DNA of 5,780 nucleotides from assembly GCA_900552875.1 (NCBI GenBank), contig USCS01000105.1, positions 1 to 5,780 of the forward strand, written 5' to 3'. Below are positions 1 to 5,175 of the stretch, in pieces. Every line of letters begins with the position of its first letter. Position 1 is the stretch's first letter. The notes under the pieces were generated by a model. It did not search any database. It was not told the origin of the DNA and worked only from the letters and a program-made list of their open reading frames with translations. This DNA comes from an uncultured Collinsella sp. (GTDB lineage: Bacteria > Actinomycetota > Coriobacteriia > Coriobacteriales > Coriobacteriaceae). The translations under genes and the position numbers were made by a program.

Positions 1-594
1 CGGCATGTAGCCGATGGTGCCGCCGCGCGAGCCGCCAAAGCCACCGGCGGACGACAGTCGCGCCATGCCAAAGTCGGTGAGCTTTACATTGCCCGAGTGG
101 TCGATGAGCACGTTGGCGGGCTTAATGTCCAGGTGGAGTACGCCATTACTATGGGCGAAGGTGAGCGCCTGGCCCAGGGCATCGGCAATGGCCGCGGTCT
201 CGTCAAAGGTGAGCGAATAGCCGTCCACGCGATGCAAAAACTCGGCTAGCGACATGCCGTCGACATATTCCATGACCAGGTAGGCATAGGCGGTGTCGTG
301 CGTAAAGTCGATAACCTGCACGATATTGGGATGTTGAAGCATGGCTGCGGTGTGCGCCTCGCGCAGCACATCCATGATGTCGCTGGCAGGCATGCCGGCG
401 CCGCCTGTGAGGGGGATGCGCTTAATGGCGACGCGGCGGCGCAGGTGCGTGTCGCGGCAGATCTCAATGGAGCCAAAACCGCCGGTCGCAAGCGTCTCGA
501 GCGGCTGGTACCGCTTGAGCAGCTCGCGAGAGCTGGTGCCCTCCAAGGGAACGTCCGGCGAGAACCGGGCGGTATGTTGCGAGAAAAGCGGCAT
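1..594 (-). CDS. Hanks-type serine/threonine protein kinase, N-terminal part (cut by window edge)
   Basis: This gene reads leftward and leaves the window after 198 codons with no stop, so only the N-terminal kinase domain is visible. After a 28-residue leader the fold follows the PknB-like order: a glycine loop (TGGFGS, residues 37-42), VAIK with the ATP-binding Lys58, the helix-C Glu79 in LREAHTAAML, the hinge MEYVDG (108-113), the catalytic loop HLDIKPANVLI (154-164), DFG (174-176) and GTIGYMP (192-198), where the P+1 loop starts. The catalytic residues Lys58, Glu79, Asp156, Lys158, Asn161 and Asp174 are all present, so ATP-dependent Ser/Thr phosphorylation is likely. Two departures are visible: the first glycine of the G-loop is Ala36, and the HRD arginine is Leu155 (a non-RD kinase). 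The start is the ATG preceded by GAGGG six bases upstream (601-605). Any transmembrane or sensor domain (PASTA or other) lies outside the window, so the substrate and signal cannot be named. Confidence 0.93.
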   Translation of the reverse strand, partial: MPLFSQHTARFSPDVPLEGTSSRELLKRYQPLETLATGGFGSIEICRDTHLRRRVAIKRIPLTGGAGMPASDIMDVLREAHTAAMLQHPNIVQVIDFTHDTAYAYLVMEYVDGMSLAEFLHRVDGYSLTFDETAAIADALGQALTFAHSNGVLHLDIKPANVLIDHSGNVKLTDFGMARLSSAGGFGGSRGGTIGYMP

Positions 595-674
595 GGCCAA
601 CCCTCGTGCGTTTAAAGTTCGTTTGCGAGCGGTAGGCGCGGGGCCGGTCCGTTCGCGGTGGCATAGATGCTGCT

Positions 675-683
675 AGTGTAGCA
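675..683 (-). promoter_or_regulatory. Candidate extended -10 promoter for the kinase gene
   Basis: On the minus strand the bases read TGCTACACT, an extended -10 (TGn followed by TACACT), about 80 bases upstream of the kinase ATG. No convincing -35 hexamer lies 16-18 bases further upstream, which is tolerated for extended -10 promoters. The element lies inside a short perfect inverted repeat, TGCTA-CAC-TAGCA (671-683), which could be an operator or chance. The call rests on motif appearance only. Confidence 0.4.
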
Positions 684-738
684 CGCTCGGGCGGATGGCG
701 AGGATAACGGGATGTGAGGCTGCCTGTCTGGCTTGGCC

Positions 739-1455
739 TTAGTGCTTCTTCTTGTTCTTCTTCTGCTTGCGCTGCTTGCCCTTGGCGTCCTTGGGCTTGT
801 CGCCCTGCTTGGCCTCGGCGGCGGCCTTCTCGGCCTTCATTTTCTTCTTCTTGGTCTCGATGCGGAGTTTTTTGTTGATGCGGGCCTTGAGGAAGGGACC
901 GAACTGCTCGGCATCGCCACGGACGAAGGTGTCCTTGGGGATCGTCACGCCCTGGTCGGCGAACATGGCCACAAAGATGCGCTCGCCGTCGAGTACGTGG
1001 TCGAGCTTGTCAAACGGGAAGAACTGCGACTTGCCGCTCTTGCCCCAAACCATCAGGCCGTCCTCGTTGGCGGCGACGCGGCGATAGCGGCCACCCATGG
1101 ACTCGTCGGCCTCGACGGCGTCGATAAAGTCGCGGGCGAGCGTGTGGTGCAGGTTCTTGCTCCACCAGGCCAAAAAGGCGCCGAACACGATCAGCACGAC
1201 GCCGAACTTGATCCAGCTGCCGCCGGCCACCAGCATGCCGATGCCGATGAGCGCGGCAATCGCGGCGGCGACGTACAGGGAGCCACGGCGCCTGGGCGAG
1301 GCGACCAGGCGGGCGAAGTCGGTGACGAGGTCGTTTTCGTACTGATACTCGTTGAGGTACAGGATGCCGTCATCGGCCGCGGCCTGCGCCTCGAGCGCGA
1401 CCTCGACCTGGTCGGCTGCTTCGGAGGGAATGAGGTTGCTCTCTGCGTCTGCCAT
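739..1455 (-). CDS. YcxB-like two-helix membrane protein with lysine-rich C-terminal tail
   Basis: This 238-residue protein has an acidic N-terminus (about 1-45), a PRRRG basic turn (54-58), two adjacent hydrophobic helices at about 59-78 and 82-98, a soluble domain (about 105-198) and a highly basic tail. The helical hairpin followed by a mixed alpha/beta domain matches the pattern of the YcxB family: a residue run like RRVAANEDGLMVWG, then a phenylalanine-rich strand, an 'IPKDTF' strand and a final 'FGPFLKARI' helix. The biochemical role of that family is not established. By the positive-inside rule both termini should be cytoplasmic. The last 40 residues contain 17 lysines, which could contact nucleic acid, ribosomes or acidic lipid; this is speculation. 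The ATG is preceded by AGGAG (1466-1470), ten bases upstream, a slightly long spacing. The gene is divergent from dnaX and lies 144 bp upstream of the kinase gene on the same strand. The family call is from pattern memory, not a search. Confidence 0.8.
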   Translation of the reverse strand: MADAESNLIPSEAADQVEVALEAQAAADDGILYLNEYQYENDLVTDFARLVASPRRRGSLYVAAAIAALIGIGMLVAGGSWIKFGVVLIVFGAFLAWWSKNLHHTLARDFIDAVEADESMGGRYRRVAANEDGLMVWGKSGKSQFFPFDKLDHVLDGERIFVAMFADQGVTIPKDTFVRGDAEQFGPFLKARINKKLRIETKKKKMKAEKAAAEAKQGDKPKDAKGKQRKQKKNKKKH

Positions 1456-1513
1456 GCTCTTTGGACTCCTATCGCGGCGGGCTCGCCGTACGGGTTATTA
1501 TGGAATGCAGTAT

Positions 1514-1531
1514 GCCGTGCGACCGCATGGC
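1514..1531 (+). repeat. Hairpin in the presumed dnaX 5' leader
   Basis: GCCGTGC (1514-1520) and GCATGGC (1525-1531) can form a 7-bp stem with one G-U wobble around a GACC tetraloop. If transcription starts just after the TATTAT box at 1496-1501, this hairpin would lie at the very 5' end of the dnaX mRNA. It has no following T-run, so it is not an intrinsic terminator. It may stabilise the 5' end, or be incidental in G+C-rich DNA. Confidence 0.4.
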
Positions 1532-1559
1532 CGCCGCGGCAACAAGACTCAGTATACCC

Positions 1560-1566
1560 GGGGGAG
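1560..1566 (+). promoter_or_regulatory. Ribosome binding site fixing the dnaX start
   Basis: GGGGGAG lies five bases before the ATG at 1572. The same reading frame stays open back to an ATG at 1461, but that longer form would add 37 residues lacking family resemblance. The 1572 start gives MESLYRKYRP, the usual N-terminus of DnaX proteins. Confidence 0.7.
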
Positions 1567-1571
1567 CACCC

Positions 1572-4007
1572 ATGGAATCGTTGTACCGAAAGTATCGCCC
1601 GCTCACCTTCGACTCCGTGGTGGGCCAGCAGCATATCGTCTCGACGCTCGAGCACGCCATCACCGAGGGGCGCCTGTCCCACGCCTACCTGTTCTGCGGA
1701 CCGCGCGGCACGGGCAAGACCACCATGGCGCGCATTCTGGCCAAGGCGCTGCTGTGCCGCAATGCCGAGGCGGCGCGCGCCGAGGGTGCAAGCGGCTGCA
1801 TGCCCGACGGTACTTGCGAGGAGTGCGAACTCATTGCCGAGGGCAACCACCCCGATGTCTACGAGCTCGATGCCGCAAGCCGTACCGGCGTGGACAACGT
1901 GCGCGAGGAGATCATCAACTCCGTCAACTTTGCCCCGGTGCGCGGCAAGTACAAGATTTATATCATCGACGAGGTCCACATGCTCACGACGGCGGCGTTC
2001 AACGCGCTGCTCAAGACGCTTGAGGAGCCGCCGGCACACGTGATCTTTGTGCTGTGCACCACCGACCCGCAAAAGATTCTGGAGACCATCCTCTCGCGCT
2101 GCCAGCGTTTCGATTTCCATCGCATCGGCAACGAGGATATTGAGCATCGCCTGGCATACGTGTGCGAGCAGGAGGGCTTCGATTACGACGACGAGGCGCT
2201 GGCTATCGTGGCGCGCCATGCCAAGGGCGGCATGCGCGACGCGCTCTCCACGCTGGAGCAGCTGAGCGTTTTTGGCAACGGTTCTGTGCATGCGGACGAT
2301 GCCCGCTCGCTTTTAGGCGAGGTTTCGGACCAGATTCTGGGCGAGTTTTCCCGAGCCATTGCCGATCGCGATGTTGCCGAGCTCTATGGACTGATTCGTG
2401 CGCAGGTCGAGGAAGGAAACGATCTGCTGGAGCTGACGCGCGACCTGGTGGCGCATGTGCGTGACGTGTACGTTGCCTGCGTTGCCGGTGCCCGTGCCGA
2501 GCTGTTTGAGGGCGGCTCCGAGCAGGCCGAGGCGCTTGCTGCCGAGGCCGCTGCCTTTGGCGAGCATCCTGCCGACCGCCTGGCCCGTGTGCTGACAGTG
2601 CTCGACGATGCCGCACTGGAGATGAGGGGCGCGAGCGACGTGCGCCTGGTGCTCGAGATTGCCTGCACGCGTCTGGCACGTCCCGAGGCCGATTTGACGA
2701 TTGAAGCTTTGGCTGAGCGCGTAGCTCGCTTGGAGGCCATGGTTGCCAACGCCGCCGTTCCGGCGAGCGTGGCTGCTGCTCAGGTCGCCGCGCCTGCAGC
2801 ATCCGTACCCGCTGCTGCCCAGCAGCCGACGCTCATTTCGGGCGTCCGTGCTGCTGCTCCGGCGGCATCCGCTGCCCCTGCTGCTACGTCCGCGCGCCAG
2901 GGCGGTATGCCTTGGGACCGTGGTACTGCCGCTCCGGCTGCCCAGCCTGCGCCCAAGTCCGCGGCTCCTGCGCCGGCGCCCAAACCTGTAACGCCTGCAC
3001 CTCAACCCGTTGCGGCTCCGGCCCCCGCGCCTGCCACCGTTCCGGCACCTAAGCCCCAGTCCAACAATGCCGCCCAGGTTGCCGCCGCCGGTGCTGCCGA
3101 GACGCCCGCGGTCGAGGATGCCGGTGAGCTCCAGCGCAAATGGGCCGAGGTCGTCGAACGCGTCAAGGCTCGTCAGGCCTCCTACGCAGGGCTTTTGCTC
3201 AATGCCCGCGCCACAGCAGACGACGGCTCCAAGCTCACGGTCTCGTTCCCCGCGGGCTCGACCTTTGCCATCAAGATGCTCGGACGCGCCGACACGCAGT
3301 CGGTGGTCCTGCCGACAGTCAGTGCGGTCTTCGGTCGTCGCATCGTCGACTACGTCCTGGATGGAGGTGGCACGCTGGCTCCTCAACATGAGGAGCATTC
3401 TCCATCTGCACGGGCTGCGGCATCTGCGGACCCGCAACCCGTGTCCTCGGCGGCCCCTGCATCCTCGAACGTCAGCGCGACGCAGCCAAAAGCGGCACCC
3501 GCTGCGCCCAAACCGGCTGCTCCGGTCCCCGCGCCCAAGCCCGCCGCCGCGCCTGCGCCCAAGTCATCCGACCTGGGCAAAGCCCCCTGGCTGCGCTCCG
3601 ACAACCCCGCTGGCGCTCCTGCCACGGGCAAGCTCCCGACCGAGCCCGCACCCCGAGCGCCCGAGCGCGCGTCCGCTCCCAAGGCTCAGCCGTCTGCGCA
3701 GTCTGCACCGTGGGAATCCGAGCAGGTGCCCTACGATGACGCCATGGTCGGCGGCTTTGCAGGCGATGCGAGCGGGGACGATCTGCCTCCGTTCGACGTG
3801 CCGGGTGCGACGCCCGCGCCCAAGCCCGCTGCAACTGCCCCCAAAGAGGAGGACGCTCCTGCAGCTCCCTGGGAGTCCAACCCCGGCGCCGGCAGCCCCT
3901 TCGGCCACCAGGGCGCAGCCCCGAGCATCCCGCAGACCGAGGACGAGGCCAAAGACCTCATCCGCAGCGTCTTCGGTCAGGCCACCATCTTCAAACCGGT
4001 GGAGTAG
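1572..4007 (+). CDS. dnaX: DNA polymerase III subunit tau (clamp-loader ATPase DnaX)
   Basis: DnaX forms the ATPase core of the clamp loader, which opens the beta clamp and places it on primed DNA, and its tau form tethers polymerase cores in the replisome. The N-terminal AAA+ module is complete: MESLYRKYRP, Walker A GPRGTGKT (43-50), a zinc-binding set of four cysteines (62, 76, 82, 85), Walker B IIDE (131-134), sensor 1 CTTDP (162-166), the SRC arginine finger (175-177) and sensor 2 KGGMRDAL (218-225). Domain III ends near the helix EALAERVARLEAMV (about 380-393). Ala/Pro-rich linker 1 (about 396-517) precedes a folded segment (about 518-600, beginning LQRKWAEVV) that resembles C-terminal tau domains of Gram-positive DnaX. 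Linker 2 (about 601-790) has PAPKP-type repeats and recurrent PW motifs, and the protein ends in DLIRSVFGQATIFKPVE. At 811 residues it is longer than E. coli tau (643). I see no A AAA AAG-type slippery site, so only the full-length product is expected. Confidence 0.97.
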   Translation: MESLYRKYRPLTFDSVVGQQHIVSTLEHAITEGRLSHAYLFCGPRGTGKTTMARILAKALLCRNAEAARAEGASGCMPDGTCEECELIAEGNHPDVYELDAASRTGVDNVREEIINSVNFAPVRGKYKIYIIDEVHMLTTAAFNALLKTLEEPPAHVIFVLCTTDPQKILETILSRCQRFDFHRIGNEDIEHRLAYVCEQEGFDYDDEALAIVARHAKGGMRDALSTLEQLSVFGNGSVHADDARSLLGEVSDQILGEFSRAIADRDVAELYGLIRAQVEEGNDLLELTRDLVAHVRDVYVACVAGARAELFEGGSEQAEALAAEAAAFGEHPADRLARVLTVLDDAALEMRGASDVRLVLEIACTRLARPEADLTIEALAERVARLEAMVANAAVPASVAAAQVAAPAASVPAAAQQPTLISGVRAAAPAASAAPAATSARQGGMPWDRGTAAPAAQPAPKSAAPAPAPKPVTPAPQPVAAPAPAPATVPAPKPQSNNAAQVAAAGAAETPAVEDAGELQRKWAEVVERVKARQASYAGLLLNARATADDGSKLTVSFPAGSTFAIKMLGRADTQSVVLPTVSAVFGRRIVDYVLDGGGTLAPQHEEHSPSARAAASADPQPVSSAAPASSNVSATQPKAAPAAPKPAAPVPAPKPAAAPAPKSSDLGKAPWLRSDNPAGAPATGKLPTEPAPRAPERASAPKAQPSAQSAPWESEQVPYDDAMVGGFAGDASGDDLPPFDVPGATPAPKPAATAPKEEDAPAAPWESNPGAGSPFGHQGAAPSIPQTEDEAKDLIRSVFGQATIFKPVE
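2757..3125 (+). repeat. Ala/Pro-rich low-complexity linker 1 within dnaX
   Basis: This stretch codes for an extended Ala/Pro linker with repeated PAPKP, APAPA and similar blocks joining the ATPase body to the C-terminal tau domain. It is probably disordered in the protein. It contains one PWDR motif (residues 447-450), the first of four PW motifs in the tail. The boundaries are approximate. Such G+C-rich repetitive coding DNA is prone to in-frame length change. Confidence 0.75.
3372..3950 (+). repeat. Ala/Pro-rich low-complexity linker 2 within dnaX, with PW motifs
   Basis: The second disordered region of DnaX follows the folded tau segment. It contains PAPKP repeats and three PW-centred motifs: PWLR (672-675), PWES (713-716) and PWES (766-769). 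These are the only conspicuous aromatic residues in otherwise Ala/Pro/Ser sequence. An acidic-hydrophobic peptide DDLPPFD (736-742) lies between the last two. The boundaries are approximate. Confidence 0.7.
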
Positions 4008-4028
4008 CTGTACGGGCGGGTATGCTGC

Positions 4029-4502
4029 TCAAGAAGAGATCTCTTTGTCCGGGCGCATCTGTATTTCGGACATGTGTAGTGTGGTGCCGCGTATGTCGCA
4101 TTTGAGCAGACAGGTGCGTGACGGTCGGCCTAGGATGCTGAGGTCGATACGATACGTCGCATGGCTGTCCGTGTACTCGACTTGCTCGGCGTTAATGGTT
4201 GCTCCGATTGCCAAATAAACGCCTAGCTCGGCATCGACAATCTTGAAGTCCTTTATCTTGACCTTGAACTCTTGATAGAGGGACGGGCTGTTGTAGTAGA
4301 CGGTTCGGGTTCCGTCGGTGCACTCATCGGTCGTCTCCCATTTGACGACGGGCTGGTCCGAGCTGGCTATCAGCAGTTCTGCTCCAAAAGCTATGGCATG
4401 GGTGATGACAACCAGCAATGCCCAGCCGGCAAAGAGATAGATAACCAAATATAGAGCGGGGTGTTTTGAGCGGATGTTTTGGAGCGCGTCGGGGGCATTC
4501 AT
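4029..4502 (-). CDS. Hypothetical single-pass membrane or secreted protein
   Basis: This 157-residue protein is not recognised. One long hydrophobic segment lies at about residues 17-46 after a basic N-terminus (RSKH at 11-14), so it is probably a signal anchor with the remaining 110 residues outside the cell. No lipobox cysteine is present. The outer part looks beta-rich, with alternating hydrophobic residues (for example FKVKIKDFKIVDAELGVYLAIG at about 79-100), and has three cysteines (61, 131, 135) that could form a disulphide. The start is well supported: GGAGGT (4508-4513) sits five bases before the ATG, and a TATAAT box lies just upstream. It converges on dnaX with 21 bp between stops and no obvious shared terminator. 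A hand count of four of its 60-base lines gives about 53% G+C, visibly below dnaX, which suggests weaker codon selection or later acquisition. It interrupts the usual dnaX-ybaB-recR order. Confidence 0.8.
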   Translation of the reverse strand: MNAPDALQNIRSKHPALYLVIYLFAGWALLVVITHAIAFGAELLIASSDQPVVKWETTDECTDGTRTVYYNSPSLYQEFKVKIKDFKIVDAELGVYLAIGATINAEQVEYTDSHATYRIDLSILGRPSRTCLLKCDIRGTTLHMSEIQMRPDKEISS

Positions 4503-4536
4503 GGGGCACCTCCAAATTGCTATCTATGACAATCAA

Positions 4537-4542
4537 ATTATA
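4537..4542 (-). promoter_or_regulatory. Consensus -10 box for the hypothetical membrane protein gene
   Basis: The minus strand reads TATAAT exactly, about 35 bases upstream of the ATG at 4502, giving a leader of roughly 28 bases that includes the strong GGAGGT site. No TTGACA-like hexamer is found at 16-18 bases. That position is instead occupied by a G+C-rich inverted repeat, so activator dependence or weak activity is possible. Confidence 0.5.
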
Positions 4543-4557
4543 CCCTGCCGCCATGTG

Positions 4558-4574
4558 CGCCGCCTCGAGCGGCG
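4558..4574. repeat. Inverted repeat at the -35 position of the hypothetical gene
   Basis: CGCCGC (4558-4563) and GCGGCG (4569-4574) form a perfect 6-bp inverted repeat around CTCGA. It covers the place where the -35 hexamer of the leftward promoter should be. It has no T-run on either strand, so a terminator is unlikely. A protein-binding site is possible. Confidence 0.4.
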
Positions 4575-4644
4575 GTTCGGCATTTAGCTATTTAGTGGCA
4601 CATATGAAATGCCGGATTCGGCTCTACTAGATTGAGTGTGCGAT

Positions 4645-4679
4645 ATTATGCAGCCTTGCATAATTCGACCTTGCATAAT
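4645..4679. repeat. Cluster of three TGCATAAT octamers (one inverted, two direct)
   Basis: ATTATGCA (4645-4652) and TGCATAAT (4657-4664) form a perfect 8-bp inverted repeat with a GCCT spacer. TGCATAAT recurs at 4672-4679. The two rightward copies belong to an 11-bp direct repeat CCTTGCATAAT (4654-4664 and 4669-4679) with a 15-bp period. The arrangement looks like a multi-site operator between the two divergent transcription units. The octamers also contain CATAAT, a -10-like core, so they could be promoter remnants. Confidence 0.6.
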
Positions 4680-4757
4680 CTTTGCGTGCGGTTTGTATTG
4701 GAGGACATGTATATCGACTGAGGTAGCGTGTCCGCCCCGCTCGCTGGCCTCGCGCCG

Positions 4758-4766
4758 TGGTACGAT
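4758..4766 (+). promoter_or_regulatory. Candidate extended -10 promoter for ybaB-recR
   Basis: TGGTACGAT matches an extended -10 (TGn plus TACGAT) and sits about 76 bases before the ybaB ATG. No clear -35 hexamer precedes it. It has the same style as the candidate promoter of the kinase gene. It would yield a leader of about 70 bases carrying a stem-loop. Confidence 0.4.
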
Positions 4767-4785
4767 TTTTGAGTTTGAAAGTCCC

Positions 4786-4822
4786 GCCGCGCTCCGGCTG
4801 CCTCTGCAGCTCGTCGCGCGGC
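4786..4822 (+). repeat. Two-tier stem-loop in the ybaB leader
   Basis: An outer 7-bp perfect stem, GCCGCGC (4786-4792) with GCGCGGC (4816-4822), encloses an inner 5-bp stem, GCTGC (4797-4801) with GCAGC (4806-4810), capped by CTCT. The two are separated by an internal loop. The structure ends seven bases before AAAGGAG, the ybaB ribosome binding site. It could stabilise the mRNA or modulate translation. There is no T-run, so it is not an intrinsic terminator. Confidence 0.5.
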
Positions 4823-4841
4823 CGCACGTAAAGGAGCCATC

Positions 4842-5162
4842 ATGGCCGGTATGAACATGCAGCAGATGATGAAGCAGGCCCGCAAGATGCAGGAGCAGCT
4901 TGCCGCCGCGCAGGAGAACCTCAAGTCCCAGACCGTCGATGCCTCTGCCGGCGGCGGTATGGTCAAGGTGACCGTTAACGGCGAGATGGAGCTCGTCAAC
5001 CTCACCATCGACCCCGATGCCCTCGATCCCGAGGACGTCGATATGCTGCAGGACATGATCATGGCTGCCGTCAACGAGGCCGTCCGCGGCGTCAACGAGC
5101 TCGCCAATAAGCAGATGGGCGCCATCACCGGCGGCCTCAACATCCCGGGCATGCCGTTCTAA
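4842..5162 (+). CDS. ybaB: YbaB/EbfC family nucleoid-associated DNA-binding protein
   Basis: This 106-residue protein has the family's normal length and architecture. An N-terminal helix rich in Met, Gln and Lys (MNMQQMMKQARKMQEQLAAAQENL, about 4-27) is followed by a central beta-sheet (VKVTVNGEMELVNLTIDPDAL, about 41-61) and C-terminal helices (MLQDMIMAAVNEAVRGVNEL, about 68-87), ending in the Gly/Pro/Met-rich tail typical of the family. Members form tweezer-like dimers that bind DNA, act as nucleoid-associated proteins and are linked to recombinational repair with RecR. The start is supported by AAAGGAG (4830-4836), five bases upstream. recR follows after 13 bp, so the two are almost certainly co-transcribed. 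dnaX, the usual upstream partner, is separated by an inverted gene and a 339-bp intergenic region, which suggests an independent promoter. Confidence 0.97.
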   Translation: MAGMNMQQMMKQARKMQEQLAAAQENLKSQTVDASAGGGMVKVTVNGEMELVNLTIDPDALDPEDVDMLQDMIMAAVNEAVRGVNELANKQMGAITGGLNIPGMPF

Positions 5163-5175
5163 GACACGCATATAT

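Larger units (their letters stand above)
1456..1571. promoter_or_regulatory. Divergent control region between the YcxB-like gene and dnaX
   Basis: These 116 bp must hold the 5' signals of two divergent genes. The only A+T-rich patch is at 1495-1503. It reads TATTAT (1496-1501) on the plus strand, a one-mismatch -10 box for dnaX, and CATAAT on the minus strand, a one-mismatch -10 for the YcxB-like gene, so the two promoters may overlap. Neither has a recognisable -35 hexamer. A second weak box, TATACT, reads on the minus strand near 1552-1557. The conserved core of the bacterial SRP RNA, which is often found next to dnaX in Gram-positive bacteria, is not seen here. Confidence 0.35.
4503..4841. 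other. 339-bp intergenic region between the hypothetical gene and ybaB
   Basis: No convincing gene lies here. It holds, from left to right, the Shine-Dalgarno and -10 box of the leftward hypothetical gene, a G+C-rich inverted repeat (4558-4574), a cluster of three TGCATAAT octamers (4645-4679), a candidate extended -10 for ybaB-recR (4758-4766), a leader stem-loop (4786-4822) and the ybaB ribosome binding site AAAGGAG (4830-4836). The middle part, about 4580-4720, is more A+T-rich than the surrounding genes. Confidence 0.7.

Noticed and set aside
1461..1571. A 37-codon N-terminal extension of dnaX from an upstream in-frame ATG.
   Set aside because: The extension overlaps the control region and has no matching family sequence. 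The ATG at 1572 has a ribosome binding site and gives the normal MESLYRKYRP start.
1456..1571. A small SRP RNA gene upstream of dnaX, as in some Gram-positive genomes.
   Set aside because: The conserved core (GGAAGCAGCC-like on either strand) is absent from this interval.
733..2043. A 436-codon plus-strand open frame starting inside the YcxB-like gene and running into dnaX.
   Set aside because: It is antisense to the YcxB-like gene and out of frame with dnaX. Its residues are Leu/Arg/Ala-rich shadow sequence with no family resemblance.
2700..3130. A programmed frameshift or transcript-slippage site producing a short gamma form of DnaX.
   Set aside because: No A AAA AAG heptamer or long A or T run is present near the end of domain III, so there is no sequence basis for a gamma product.
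2313..3437. A 374-codon minus-strand open frame opposite dnaX.
   Set aside because: It is an antisense shadow generated by G+C-rich codon bias, composed largely of Arg, Gly and Ser.
4034..4072. The 12-bp palindrome AAGAGATCTCTT (4034-4045) and the TGTCCG/CGGACA pair (4046-4051 and 4067-4072) as a dnaX terminator.
   Set aside because: Both lie within the coding end of the convergent gene. The stems are weak and no T-run follows. How dnaX transcription ends is not evident.
4636..4854. A 72-codon plus-strand open frame with a GTG start in the ybaB upstream region.
   Set aside because: It has no ribosome binding site, overlaps the ybaB start in another frame and spans the repeat cluster and leader. 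It is most likely non-coding.
4584..5171. A 195-codon minus-strand open frame opposite ybaB.
   Set aside because: It is the antisense shadow of ybaB, whose own sequence is clearly coding.
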